Counted from the first letter of the stretch, positions 8,568 to 17,497 are shown. The stretch is DNA of 64,000 nt from Gluconacetobacter entanii (GCF_003206495.1 NZ_NKUF01000004.1:102088-166087), one strand, 5' to 3'. Notes: generated from the letters alone by a model not told the origin. Made by a program: numbers and translations.

Positions 8568-9833
8568 ATGACTCATCCCTCCGCCGGCCATCTTTCCCTT
8601 TCCAAGGACAAGATCCGTATCATTCTGCTCGAAGGCGTGCATGACAGTGCCGTCGCGCTGCTTAAGGAAAACGGGTACGAGAACGTCACCCGTCTCAAGA
8701 CCGCGCTGGAAGGCGAGGCCCTGCGCAAGGCGCTGGAGGGGGTGCATATCGTCGGTATCCGTTCGCGCACGCAACTGACGCGCGAAGTGATCGAGGGGGC
8801 GGATCGCCTGATCGCCATTGGCTGCTTCTGCATCGGCACCAACCAGGTGGACCTGGTCGCCGCGCGTGAATGTGGCATTCCCGTCTTCAACGCCCCGTTC
8901 AGCAATACCCGCTCCGTCGCGGAACTGGTGATGGGCGAGATTGTCATGCTGATGCGCCGCATCTTCCCCAAATCGGTGGAATGCCATGAAGGCATCTGGA
9001 AGAAGTCGGCCACCAATAGCTGGGAAGTGCGCGGCAAGACGCTGGGTATCGTGGGCTATGGTTCCATCGGGTCGCAGCTTTCCGTGCTGGCCGAGGCGTT
9101 CGGCATGCGCGTGTTCTATTACGATGTGATCGACAAGCTGGTGCATGGCAATGCCCATCCCGTCGCCACGCTGGAGGAACTGCTGGGCCTGAGCGATGTC
9201 GTCAGCCTGCATGTGCCCCAGACGCCGGAGACGGCGAACATGATGGGTGAGGCGCAGATCCGCGCGATGAAGAAGGGATCGTTCCTGATCAACAATGCGC
9301 GCGGCAATGTGGTGGACCTCGACGCGCTTGCCGCGGCCCTGAAGGACGGCCATCTGCTTGGCGCTGCGATCGACGTGTTCCCCAAGGAGCCGAAGGCCGC
9401 GGGTGAAAGCCTCGAGACGCCGCTGCGCGGGCTGGATAACGTCATCCTCACCCCGCATATCGGTGGCTCCACCGCAGAGGCGCAGGAGCGCATCGGGCAG
9501 GAAGTCGCGCGCAAGCTGCTGGATTATTCCGATATCGGCTCCACACTGGGGGCGGTCAATTTTCCTACCGTGCAGTTGCCGGAAAACCCGCACGGCACAC
9601 GTTTCATGCACGTTCACACCAACGCGCCGGGGGTGATGCTGCAGATCAACGAGATCTTCTCCCGTGAGGACTGCAACGTGACCGCACAGTACCTGCAGAC
9701 GGCGGGTGAACTCGGCTACGTCGTGGTCGAGGCCGATACCGGAGGGGACGTGGACAAGGACAACCGTATCCTTGCCAAGCTGCGTGACCTCAAGGGCACG
9801 ATCCGCGCCCGCCTGCTGTATCAGCAGCGCTGA
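8568..9833 (+). CDS. serA: D-3-phosphoglycerate dehydrogenase
   Basis: SerA oxidises 3-phosphoglycerate to phosphohydroxypyruvate, the entry to serine synthesis. At 421 residues it matches the shorter E. coli-type enzyme: catalytic domain with SRTQLT, NAD-binding domain with GYGSIGSQ, a catalytic Arg in NNARGN, the His in LTPHIGGST, and a C-terminal ACT domain (HTNAPGVMLQINEIF) that usually binds serine. The ATG at 8568 is followed by an extra polar stretch as in E. coli. A terminator hairpin follows within 30 bases, so it is probably monocistronic. Confidence 0.96.
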   Translation: MTHPSAGHLSLSKDKIRIILLEGVHDSAVALLKENGYENVTRLKTALEGEALRKALEGVHIVGIRSRTQLTREVIEGADRLIAIGCFCIGTNQVDLVAARECGIPVFNAPFSNTRSVAELVMGEIVMLMRRIFPKSVECHEGIWKKSATNSWEVRGKTLGIVGYGSIGSQLSVLAEAFGMRVFYYDVIDKLVHGNAHPVATLEELLGLSDVVSLHVPQTPETANMMGEAQIRAMKKGSFLINNARGNVVDLDALAAALKDGHLLGAAIDVFPKEPKAAGESLETPLRGLDNVILTPHIGGSTAEAQERIGQEVARKLLDYSDIGSTLGAVNFPTVQLPENPHGTRFMHVHTNAPGVMLQINEIFSREDCNVTAQYLQTAGELGYVVVEADTGGDVDKDNRILAKLRDLKGTIRARLLYQQR

Positions 9834-9856
9834 GGTCCGCGCACCGGAGACATGGG

Positions 9857-9890
9857 AAAGGGGGACGCGCGGGCGTGCCCCTTTTTCTTT
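9857..9890 (+). terminator. Terminator after serA
   Basis: A hairpin with arms AAAGGGG(g)ACGC and GCGT(g)CCCCTTTT, followed by TTCTTTTT, lies 24 bases past the serA stop. The intergenic repeat at 9914 follows directly. Confidence 0.8.
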
Positions 9891-9913
9891 TTAGAAAAAA
9901 TCCTGAAATTTAA

Positions 9914-9951
9914 AAAAGTTTTTGGTGAAGCTTTTTTCAAAAAGCTTCGAA
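9914..9951 (+). repeat. Intergenic palindromic repeat, copy 1 (hairpin A)
   Basis: This 38-base unit is identical, on the opposite strand, to 57690-57727. It contains a perfect hairpin: GAAGCTTTTT (9927-9936), a two-base turn, AAAAAGCTTC (9939-9948). It sits between the converging ends of serA and the paoC-like gene, where a bidirectional transcription stop would be useful. I recall similar elements scattered through Komagataeibacter genomes, but cannot count them here. Confidence 0.8.
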
Positions 9952-9987
9952 AGACGTTGCCGTTTTAGAACAAGGGCCCCCTGTTTT

Positions 9988-12276
9988 TCAGACCGTCACT
10001 TCGGGCAGATAGGGTAAAAGGCGATCCGGCGTGATGGGAAAGCGGCGGCCGCGTATGCCCGTGGCGTTAAAGATGGCATTGCCGATCGCTGCTGGCGCAC
10101 CGCAGATCCCGACCTCCCCAAGTCCCTTGATGTGCAGCGGGTTGGAAACCGGTTCATCCTCCGCGATCATCACGACCTCCATCTCCGGCATGTCGGCATG
10201 GGTGGCGATGTGGTAATTCGCAAGGTCATGGGCGATGAACTGTCCCGTGCGTGGATCGGGCATGTTTTCTTCATGCAGGGCGTTCGAGACACCCCATATC
10301 ATGCCGCCGAGCAGTTGCGAACGCGCGGTGCGGCTATTGAGGATACGGCCACAGGCAAAAACGCCCAGCATCCTGCGCACCCGTGTCTCCCCCGTTATGG
10401 CGTTGACGGCGACCTCGGCGAAATGCGCGCCAAAGGACGCCTGTGACCATTTCAGGGAGTCCGGGTCCGCCGTGATTTCGCCATGTGCCTGCGCGCCCTG
10501 GGGAAATGTCCGTTCCATGAAGGCGACAAGGGATTCATGCCGCCCCCCGGCATGGAGGCTGCCCGCATCAAGGTGGGCGGACTCCATCGCCTGGCCGTGC
10601 AGGGGGGAGTGTTCATCACGGAGGCCGGCTTCCAGCAACCGCGTGCGCAGGTTTTCGCAGGCGCGCAGCACGGCCGATCCCGCGCTTTCGGCCCCGAACG
10701 ATCCCCCGGACCCCGGGGCGGGTGGATAGGCCGTATCCCCCATCTGCACATGAACCTGCGCGGGGGGCAGTCCCATGACACCTGCGGCGATCTGCGTCAG
10801 GATGGTCTGCGTCCCCGTCCCGGGATCGGTCATCGCCAGTTGCACAGTCAGGTTCGCCACTGCATCCAGATGCGCCAGCGCCTGGCACGGCTTGAGCAGG
10901 TTGTAGCGCATCGCACACGCCATCCCCATCCCGATCAGCCACTCGCCCTCCCTCACCTGTCCCGGTTGCGGGTTGCGTGCGCCCCATTCAAAGCGCCGGG
11001 CGCCTTCTTCCAAGCACTGGCGCAGGTGACGGCTGCTGAAGGGTTTATGGGCGGTCAGGTCCGTGGGCGTGTCATTGAGCAGGCGCAGTTCGACAGGATC
11101 GATCCCCAGTTCGTGCGCCAGTTCATCCATGGCGCATTCCAGCCCGATCATCCCAACCGCGTCCCCGGGGGAACGCATGGAATCCGAACGCGGCAGGTCA
11201 AGGTGGTTGAGGTGCGCGGTCGTGCGGATGGCGTCCGCGCGATACAGGCCGCGCGTGATCGTGGTCGTATCCTCCACGAAATTGTCAAATGAGGCACAGT
11301 GCGATAGCGCATCATGGCTGATGGCGCACAGGCGTCCCGTGCGGTCCGCACCGATGCGCAATGCCTGTCGGGTGGCGGTGCGATGGGTGGTGGCGGAAAA
11401 CATCTGCGTGCGCGTCATGCCCACCTTGACGGGTTTGCCGAGTGCGCGCGCGGCGAGTGCGGCCAGGATCGCATCCGCGAAATAGGGCAGCTTCCCCCCA
11501 AACCCACCGCCGACATACGGGCTGATGACCTGCACGCGATGGGGCGAGATTTGCAGGGTCGCGGCAATGCCCATCTGGATCGACACCAGATTCTGTGCCG
11601 AGGTATGCAGCACCAGCCGGTCCCCCTGCCATAGCGCCGTCGTGGCGTGGGGTTCCATCTTGGCGTGGTTCTGGTGCGGGGTTTCATAGACCGCCTCCAC
11701 CCGGATGGCGGACCGGGCAAGGGCGGCATCGAAATCGCCATGGTCCGTATGGGCGGGTTTGAACCCGTTGAGGAATTCCGGCTCCGTCGCCGTGGCGGGG
11801 TCAAGCAGGACGGCATGTGATGCCGCTTCATACTGCACATTGACCGCCATGGCGGCGGCACGCGCCCGTTCAAGGCTGTCCGCCACGACAAGCGCGACCG
11901 GTTCGCCATAATAATGGACATCAGGCCCCCGCAGCACGGGTTGCGCGCGGGCAAAGCGATCCCGGGCGACCAGCGGACCCCATGGGGCCTGTGGCGGCGC
12001 ATTGTCACAGGTCAGGACAAGGCGGACCCCCGGCATGTTCCGTGCCGTCGCGCTGTCGATGGACGTGATGCGCCCGCGGGCAATCGTTGACAGCACCATG
12101 ACCCCCACCAGTGGATCAGCCTGCGCGCCAAGGCTTGCTGCATCCATTTCATAGGCATAGCGCGCCTGTCCCGTGACCTTCAGTACGCTTTCGACGCGCT
12201 GCATGCCCGCCCCGATCATCGGGATGGTGGGAGCGTCCTGTTCGGAAGGAAGTGTGGGAAGGTCAGTCACTGTCAT
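9988..12276 (-). CDS. paoC: Molybdopterin-binding subunit of PaoABC-like aldehyde oxidoreductase
   Basis: The large catalytic subunit of a xanthine-oxidase-family enzyme, 762 residues. It starts with the aldehyde oxidase a/b hammerhead domain (VLKVTGQARYAYEMD), followed by the molybdenum-cofactor domains with YVGGGFGGK and the conserved C-terminal GLGEVGICGAP, whose Glu is the catalytic base. It resembles E. coli PaoC (YagR), which holds the MCD form of the cofactor and oxidises aromatic and other aldehydes to acids in the periplasm. Its start overlaps the FAD-subunit gene by 14 bases. No PaoD-type cofactor chaperone is nearby. In an acetic acid bacterium it may serve aldehyde detoxification. 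Confidence 0.9.
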   Translation of the reverse strand: MTVTDLPTLPSEQDAPTIPMIGAGMQRVESVLKVTGQARYAYEMDAASLGAQADPLVGVMVLSTIARGRITSIDSATARNMPGVRLVLTCDNAPPQAPWGPLVARDRFARAQPVLRGPDVHYYGEPVALVVADSLERARAAAMAVNVQYEAASHAVLLDPATATEPEFLNGFKPAHTDHGDFDAALARSAIRVEAVYETPHQNHAKMEPHATTALWQGDRLVLHTSAQNLVSIQMGIAATLQISPHRVQVISPYVGGGFGGKLPYFADAILAALAARALGKPVKVGMTRTQMFSATTHRTATRQALRIGADRTGRLCAISHDALSHCASFDNFVEDTTTITRGLYRADAIRTTAHLNHLDLPRSDSMRSPGDAVGMIGLECAMDELAHELGIDPVELRLLNDTPTDLTAHKPFSSRHLRQCLEEGARRFEWGARNPQPGQVREGEWLIGMGMACAMRYNLLKPCQALAHLDAVANLTVQLAMTDPGTGTQTILTQIAAGVMGLPPAQVHVQMGDTAYPPAPGSGGSFGAESAGSAVLRACENLRTRLLEAGLRDEHSPLHGQAMESAHLDAGSLHAGGRHESLVAFMERTFPQGAQAHGEITADPDSLKWSQASFGAHFAEVAVNAITGETRVRRMLGVFACGRILNSRTARSQLLGGMIWGVSNALHEENMPDPRTGQFIAHDLANYHIATHADMPEMEVVMIAEDEPVSNPLHIKGLGEVGICGAPAAIGNAIFNATGIRGRRFPITPDRLLPYLPEVTV

Positions 12277-13255
12277 CCTCCCGCGACAGGGTGGCGAGGA
12301 CCTGCATCAATGTCCGGCGAGCAAGCGGGATCTTGAAATCATTATCCCCATGGCCCTGCGCGCCCGCCAATGCGATGTCCGCCGCATGCGACAGGGCATC
12401 ACGGGATATTTTCTGGCCCGTTAGCGCCTGTTCCGCCTCCTCCACACGCCACGGTCGCGGGGCGATGCCGCCAAAGGCGAAGCGGACATGCGTGAACTGC
12501 CCCTGCCGTGCCTGCACAATGGCCGCGACCGATACCAGCGCAAAGGCATAGGACGCGCGATCACGCACCTTGCGATATGTAGATCGCCCCACTGGCGCGG
12601 GAGGAAGCACGACGGCGACGATCATCTCATCACCTTGCAGCGCCGTTTCCACCTGCGGCGTGTCGCCGGGCAGGCGATGGAAGTCGGCCATCGGGATTTC
12701 GCGTTCCTGGCCGCTTGCCTGTCGGGTACGTATCCGTGCATCCAGCAGACGCAGCGCCACGGCCATGTCCGACGGGTTGACCGCGATGCAATGGTCGCTG
12801 CCACCAATGACGGCGTTCATCCGGTTACCGCCGCCCATCGCGTCGCATCCCGAACCGGGCTGTCGTTTGTTGCACGATGCCGCGATGTCGTAAAAGGCCA
12901 GGCACCGTGTCCGCTGCATCAGGTTGCCACCCGTCGTCGCCATGTTGCGGATCTGGCCCGAGGCCCCCGCCACGATGGCATGGGACAGTACGGGGTAATG
13001 GCGCAGGATATGGGGATGGGCCGCCGTGTCGGAATTCGTGACCAGCGCGCCGATATGCGTATTGCCCGCCGGATCGGTCGTGATGTCGTGCAGGCCGGAA
13101 ATCCGGTTGATATCGACCAGGCGATCGGGATGCATGACCTGCAGTTTCATCAGGTCAAGAAGGTTGGTGCCCCCCGCCAGAAGGGTTGCCCCCTGCCCCT
13201 TTTCCCGCGTTGCCGCATTGGTCGTGGCGGGGCGCGTATAGGAAAACGGCCTCAT
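12263..13255 (-). CDS. paoB: FAD/[4Fe-4S]-binding subunit of PaoABC-like aldehyde oxidoreductase
   Basis: The 330-residue middle subunit passes electrons between iron-sulfur clusters and acceptor. FAD-binding signatures are LLAGGTNLLDLMK near residue 26 and ATTGGNLMQRT near 107. Four Cys at 118, 128, 137 and 156 lie in RCLAFYD, CNKRQPGSGC and the following segment; in E. coli PaoB the equivalent Cys hold an extra [4Fe-4S] cluster, which separates this type from ordinary xanthine dehydrogenases. It overlaps the iron-sulfur subunit gene by four bases and the large subunit gene by 14, so the three are one operon. Confidence 0.92.
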   Translation of the reverse strand: MRPFSYTRPATTNAATREKGQGATLLAGGTNLLDLMKLQVMHPDRLVDINRISGLHDITTDPAGNTHIGALVTNSDTAAHPHILRHYPVLSHAIVAGASGQIRNMATTGGNLMQRTRCLAFYDIAASCNKRQPGSGCDAMGGGNRMNAVIGGSDHCIAVNPSDMAVALRLLDARIRTRQASGQEREIPMADFHRLPGDTPQVETALQGDEMIVAVVLPPAPVGRSTYRKVRDRASYAFALVSVAAIVQARQGQFTHVRFAFGGIAPRPWRVEEAEQALTGQKISRDALSHAADIALAGAQGHGDNDFKIPLARRTLMQVLATLSREDDSD

Positions 13256-13938
13256 GCCGAATGTCGCGCAACGTCAAGGATGGCGTCCCTGATGTTTGGA
13301 TAGGCGCTGCAGCGGCACAGATTGCCCGCCATGCGTTCGCGCAGGTCGGCGATATCCAGATGGGGATGGTGTTCGGTGCGTTCCATCGTGACCATGCTGG
13401 GCCAGCCTGCCTTCCATTCCTGCAACATGCCGATGGCCGAACAGATCTGCCCGGGGGTGCAGTATCCGCACTGGAAGCCGTCATGGTCGATGAAGGCCCG
13501 CTGCATGGGGTGAAGCTGCCCCTCCCGCGACAGGCCCTCGATAGTGGTGATGTCCGCGCCGTCATGCGATGCGGCAAGCGACAGGCACGACAGTACCCGC
13601 CTGCCGTCGAGCAGGATGGTGCAGGCCCCGCACTGCCCATGGTCGCAGCCTTTTTTGGTACCTGTCAGGTGCAGATGTTCGCGCAGCAGGTCGAGCAGTG
13701 TCGTGCGGGTATCGAGTTCAAGCTGGTGGGGCGTGCCATTGACCGTCAGTTGCACCTCGATCCCATGCTGGCTGGGTTCTGTCCCGACGGCACGCAGATG
13801 TCCGCGCGGGCGCTGACCTGCAACCGCTGCCCCGGCCGGGGAAACGTTCAGCATGCCCGTCACGGCGACGCCTGCCTGCAATACATGGCGGCGTGAAAGC
13901 GGGGCGTGGACAGGTCCGGTGCATTTACGGGGCATCAT
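13252..13938 (-). CDS. paoA: [2Fe-2S] subunit of PaoABC-like aldehyde oxidoreductase, Tat-exported
   Basis: First gene of the operon, 228 residues. The N-terminus has a twin-arginine motif, LSRRHVLQ, then a hydrophobic stretch ending at an Ala-rich cleavage region, so the assembled enzyme should be exported by Tat, as for E. coli PaoABC. The plant-ferredoxin-type cluster motif is CDHGQCGAC followed by a Cys in VLSCLS; the second cluster uses CGYCTPGQ and NLCRC. The tandem ATGATG allows a start one codon later. The promoter should lie in the 330 bases upstream. Confidence 0.92.
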   Translation of the reverse strand: MMPRKCTGPVHAPLSRRHVLQAGVAVTGMLNVSPAGAAVAGQRPRGHLRAVGTEPSQHGIEVQLTVNGTPHQLELDTRTTLLDLLREHLHLTGTKKGCDHGQCGACTILLDGRRVLSCLSLAASHDGADITTIEGLSREGQLHPMQRAFIDHDGFQCGYCTPGQICSAIGMLQEWKAGWPSMVTMERTEHHPHLDIADLRERMAGNLCRCSAYPNIRDAILDVARHSA

Positions 13939-14181
13939 GACGTCTGGTCGCGGCCTTTCATCGGGGGCGTGAATGCCGGGAGGCTATGGTTTCTAAGGCA
14001 GGGGTCTCCCGAAGGTTGCCATATTTATGGGATGATGGGGTGGCTTTTCCCGGCGCAGGACACACGATCCGGTGAGTGACGGAGGCGGGATGGCCCCGTA
14101 TCAGGGAAGACGGACACGGTGCGCAGATCGCATGCGTGCCCCTTGAGGCGCGCTGTTGTATGGGGGACGGGACAACGACAA

Positions 14182-14209
14182 AAGGGGGCCGCAATCCGTC
14201 GGCCCCCTT
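14182..14209 (-). terminator. Hairpin, second terminator of the metallopeptidase gene
   Basis: The arms AAGGGGGCCG and CGGCCCCCTT pair perfectly over 10 bp with an eight-base loop. Read on the minus strand a short T run follows. It is a likely back-up to the hairpin at 14227. Confidence 0.6.
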
Positions 14210-14226
14210 ATCATGGTCATCTAATA

Positions 14227-14261
14227 AGGGGACGTGCGATAAAATTTACCGCATGTCCCCT
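14227..14261 (-). terminator. Hairpin immediately after the metallopeptidase stop
   Basis: A 12-base arm (14227-14238) pairs with 14250-14261 through one G-T wobble, around an 11-base AT-rich loop. On the minus strand TTATTAG follows. It starts eight bases past the stop codon. Confidence 0.7.
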
Positions 14262-14268
14262 GCCCTGT

Positions 14269-16269
14269 TCACCGTGTGTACAGGGTGTTGTCGCGACGGT
14301 CGATGTCGGGAATGGCGTGGTCGGGATCCAGCGTCACCGTTCGCAGCACGCCATGGGTCCTGACCGGCAGGTCGATGGCCGTGTGCTGGTACCATGCTTC
14401 CGTCGGGATGACCTGACGTTCGGTGGTGCCATCAGCATAGGTCAGCAGCATTGTCACGGGAATGGGCAGGCTGCCCTTGTTCTGCACGGTGACCTGATAG
14501 CCGTCGGATGTGGCGTGAATTCCGGTGCAGGCATAATCCGGCGCACGGTTTTCAAAATACCAGCCGCGCCAGAACCACGACAGGTCCTCCCCTGTTTCGC
14601 TGCTCATGAAACGGAAGAAATCCGACGGCGTGGGATGGTGATAGGCCCAGACGTCGATATAGCGCCGAAAAGCGCGATCAAAGCGTTCCGGCCCGACGAT
14701 CTGTTCACGCAGCAGCTTGAGGCCGTAGGCCCCCTTGAAATAGGTCACCGGATGGCGGTAACGCTCCTGCACTAGGTCGGAGGGCACCATCAGCGGCGGT
14801 GCATCCCTGTCCCGCAGGAGGGGCACAATATCGTCCGCCGGCACGCCCGTCTGGGGGGCGAACTCGTTGTCCTTCTTGGGGGCGAATTCCCCATGGTTGA
14901 AATGATCGGACGCATAGGCATCGATGAAGGTGTTGAAGCCCTCATCCATGAAGGCGTTGCGCCGTTCATTGGACCCGACGATCATGGGGAACCAGCCATG
15001 GCCGAGTTCGTGCGTGGTGATCCAGAACAGTTGCGGCCCGTGGTCCTTCATGCCGTCAAAGACGATACCGGGATATTCCATCCCGGCCCCATGCCCACCA
15101 AGGTTGATCGCGTTCTGCCACGGATAGGGATACCACTGTTCGGAAAAATATTCGATCGCGTGCTTCACGTATTCGGTGGAACGGTCCCACCCGTCCGGTC
15201 CCACGCCTTCGACCGGATAGACGGACATGGCAAGGTGTGGCCCCCTGGTCACGCCATGGGTGGCAGGCAGGTTCATCCGGGCGGCATCCCAGACGAACGC
15301 GGGGGATGCGGCAAACGCCACGTCCCGCGTGTTTTCCATGCGGAAATGCCATGTCATGTCCCCATGGTCATGGCGATGGCTGCCGGGGTCCGTCACATCC
15401 TGCGCGGTGCGGATCAGGACGCGCGTATCGCTGTGGGCCGCCTGTGACAGGCGCTTGCGTTCTGTCGCGGTCAGGACGCTTTCCGGATTGAGCAGCGTGC
15501 CGGAACCCGCAACCGTGTAATTCCACGGCACGGTCACACGATAATCGATATTCCCATATTCAAGGTAGAATTCCTGCGCCAGATAGGGCGCCGTGTCCCA
15601 TCCCCGGATGTCGTCATAGACCGCCATGCGCGGATACCATTGGGCGATTTCATAAATGTCCCCATTTTTACTTGGGGTCACCGAAGTGCGCCCACCCCAC
15701 GGGCCGGGAATGACGTACTGCCACGTCACATGGATGCGCATTTTCCCACCCTTGCCACGCAGGGCGGTGGGCAGGCGCAACTGCATGCGCGTATCGCTGA
15801 TGATCGGGGTGATTTCCTTTTTGCTTCCCCCGTATTCCACAACGACTTTCTGGATCTGGACGCCATTGGTGCGCGGGGCGGAAAAACGGCCTGAAGCATA
15901 TTGCGACCGTGAATCGGGTTTATATTCGTTCTGCTCCAGGTTCAGCCAGATGACATCAAGTGCGTCAGGACTGTTGTTGGTATAGGTAATGGTTTCCTGC
16001 CCGGAGAGGCTTTTTGTATCCGGCAGTATCCGCGCATTGATGGAATAATCCGCGCGGTTCTGCCAGAAGGCACGTCCCGGAACCCCGGCGGCCGAACGGA
16101 AGGCGGTGGGCCGGTCCGGCATGGGTTGCGGCATGAAAACGTCCGGCGCCCGTACTGCCTGCCCCGGGGGAAGGCTGGTGGCGGCCCATCCGGACGTGAC
16201 GCAGGCAAGGGAGGCCACGCACCCAAGAAGCAGGGATCTGTATCCTTTCGGATCGGGACGTAAACTCAT
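14269..16269 (-). CDS. M1-family zinc metallopeptidase, exported
   Basis: A 666-residue gluzincin. A signal peptide (RSLLLGCVASLACVTSGWA) leads into a beta-rich N-terminal domain. The zinc site is HELGH at residues 420-424 with the third ligand in DEGFNTF 19 residues on. The exopeptidase loop is GAGMEYPG rather than the usual GAMEN, as in the branch of M1 proteins related to leukotriene-hydrolase-like and cold-active enzymes, so aminopeptidase activity is likely but not certain. I chose the ATG at 16269; the longer frame (to 16353) would bury the signal peptide. The gene stands alone between two long intergenic regions. Confidence 0.87.
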   Translation of the reverse strand: MSLRPDPKGYRSLLLGCVASLACVTSGWAATSLPPGQAVRAPDVFMPQPMPDRPTAFRSAAGVPGRAFWQNRADYSINARILPDTKSLSGQETITYTNNSPDALDVIWLNLEQNEYKPDSRSQYASGRFSAPRTNGVQIQKVVVEYGGSKKEITPIISDTRMQLRLPTALRGKGGKMRIHVTWQYVIPGPWGGRTSVTPSKNGDIYEIAQWYPRMAVYDDIRGWDTAPYLAQEFYLEYGNIDYRVTVPWNYTVAGSGTLLNPESVLTATERKRLSQAAHSDTRVLIRTAQDVTDPGSHRHDHGDMTWHFRMENTRDVAFAASPAFVWDAARMNLPATHGVTRGPHLAMSVYPVEGVGPDGWDRSTEYVKHAIEYFSEQWYPYPWQNAINLGGHGAGMEYPGIVFDGMKDHGPQLFWITTHELGHGWFPMIVGSNERRNAFMDEGFNTFIDAYASDHFNHGEFAPKKDNEFAPQTGVPADDIVPLLRDRDAPPLMVPSDLVQERYRHPVTYFKGAYGLKLLREQIVGPERFDRAFRRYIDVWAYHHPTPSDFFRFMSSETGEDLSWFWRGWYFENRAPDYACTGIHATSDGYQVTVQNKGSLPIPVTMLLTYADGTTERQVIPTEAWYQHTAIDLPVRTHGVLRTVTLDPDHAIPDIDRRDNTLYTR

Positions 16270-16830
16270 GAATATCGAAACCTTTTTCTCTGCGTGGCCA
16301 TTATGGTGGATCATGCCGCGATGAACGTAACCCGGCATCAAGGATACGGTCAATTCGGTTCAGGAATGTTACGATCCAGGCCACGGAAAACGGTTTGCCA
16401 CCATCATTCAGGAATAAAAAAGTGGGGGATTTGGTCATCCGGATCTGTTTCGACCGGAAACCCGCTGTAATCGGAGCGAGGACCCTGGGAACAGGCATCG
16501 ACTGATCATGCCTGCTGGTCAGATGGATGTGGGGGCCAGAAAGATAACCGGGTTACGAAACCAGCTTTACCTTCCGAAAGATTTCAAATCCATCATCGTC
16601 GCATTCCGCCATGACAATATTCGGCGCGTTCTGGACGGCATGAAGGAAAGACTTGTCCTTTATTTCCACGCCAGCATATTTTTTCGTATTCTGCTCAATG
16701 ATGAGGGAATTGTCGTGAACGGAAACGCTGGCTTCATCCCGGATATTGATGCCCCTGCGTCCTTTTTCATTCACGCCCTGCATGGCTGCCGCGTTCCCGA
16801 ATGGAACGTCTTTGCGATATAACCGCAGGC
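16270..16830. other. Long intergenic region with possible structured leader
   Basis: The left part must hold the metallopeptidase promoter. At about 16455-16490 (+ strand) the stretch CCCGCTGTAATCGGAGCGAGG, then CCCTGGGAACAGG, recalls the conserved core of cobalamin riboswitches, but the spacing is off and the gene downstream is not a B12 gene. Only one weak open frame on the minus strand (16553-16783) has some coding character; the plus-strand frame 16508-16822 overlaps it and looks like its shadow. Confidence 0.35.
16553..16783 (-). CDS. Hypothetical small protein (weak)
   Basis: A 76-codon frame with a soluble, charged product (for example VSVHDNSLIIEQNTKKYAG and ECDDDGFEIFRKVKL), a composition closer to a real protein than the plus-strand alternative. 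Base use is less GC-biased at third positions than in the neighbours. I do not recognise the family and see no clear ribosome-binding site. It could be a transferred or decaying gene, or chance. Confidence 0.3.
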   Translation of the reverse strand: MQGVNEKGRRGINIRDEASVSVHDNSLIIEQNTKKYAGVEIKDKSFLHAVQNAPNIVMAECDDDGFEIFRKVKLVS

Positions 16831-17487
16831 ATGACGATAAAAGCCCGCTTCCCCTCCTATACCCTGCTTGAACGTATGGCTGACCTTGCGGTCCATGTCG
16901 TCGGGGTCGTCGTCATGGTCGCCGGGGCGGCATGGTTGGGGGCTTCGGTGCCGGCCGATGCCTCTTGGGCGGCGCGGCAGTCGGTCTTTCTTTACGGGAC
17001 CTGCCTGATCCTCGTGTGTATCTGTTCGGCGGCCTATAATTTCTGTCCGGCCTGTCGCCTCAAGGGGGGATTGCAGCGGGTCGATCAGGCCATGATCTTC
17101 GTCGCCATTGCCAGTACCTATACGCCCTTCATCATCATTGGTGGACGTGGGAGGCTTAGCCTCGGATTTTGTGGACTGTTATGGGGCGTGGCGCTGGCGG
17201 GGATGGGCATGAAACTCTTCTGGTTTGAAAAGAGCCAGAAATACCCCGTTTTCCCCTATCTGGCGGTGGCATGGATGTTCTTCCTGTGCCCGGATCCGGT
17301 TTTCTGGCACCTGCCCTTTCAGGTCGTGGCCCTCATCATTCTGGGGCTGGTCTTCTATTGCATTGGTACGGTGTTCTATAATCACGAAAACCTGCCGTTT
17401 TCCAATGCGCTGTGGCATGTCATGGTGGTCTGCGGCGCTTCCACCCACATCTATGCCGCGCGGCGCATGATTGATACCATCGCCTGA
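16831..17487 (+). CDS. Hemolysin III / TrhA (PAQR-like) membrane protein
   Basis: A 218-residue protein with about seven transmembrane segments, of the family named after Bacillus cereus hemolysin III and related to eukaryotic PAQR receptors. Family positions visible are the HVVGVV near the first helix, SAAYNF (in place of the more usual S-x-x-Y-H), the DQAMIFVAIASTYTP helix and the C-terminal HVMVVCGASTH helix, whose His pair with Asp to form a putative metal site. The role in Gram-negatives is thought to be membrane homeostasis; no toxin function should be assumed. It converges on the SDR gene, with 10 bases between the stops. Confidence 0.85.
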   Translation: MTIKARFPSYTLLERMADLAVHVVGVVVMVAGAAWLGASVPADASWAARQSVFLYGTCLILVCICSAAYNFCPACRLKGGLQRVDQAMIFVAIASTYTPFIIIGGRGRLSLGFCGLLWGVALAGMGMKLFWFEKSQKYPVFPYLAVAWMFFLCPDPVFWHLPFQVVALIILGLVFYCIGTVFYNHENLPFSNALWHVMVVCGASTHIYAARRMIDTIA

Positions 17488-17497
17488 GCGGCATGTG

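Larger units (their letters stand above)
13939..14268. other. Intergenic region upstream of the aldehyde oxidoreductase operon
   Basis: No gene is supported. The right half holds two strong hairpins (listed separately) that end transcription of the metallopeptidase gene. The left half should contain the promoter of the paoABC-like operon; I cannot point to convincing -35/-10 boxes. Confidence 0.5.

Noticed and set aside
8505..9617. A 370-codon open frame antisense to serA
   Set aside because: Shadow of a well-conserved gene; the product is His/Arg/Asp-rich with no family pattern.
16508..16822. A 104-codon plus-strand frame before hemolysin III
   Set aside because: Overlaps a more protein-like minus-strand frame and shows no ribosome-binding site; its end overlaps nothing that suggests coupling.
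16831..17487. Hemolysin III as a toxin
   Set aside because: The family name is historical; the protein is a polytopic membrane protein of the TrhA/PAQR type with no toxin features.
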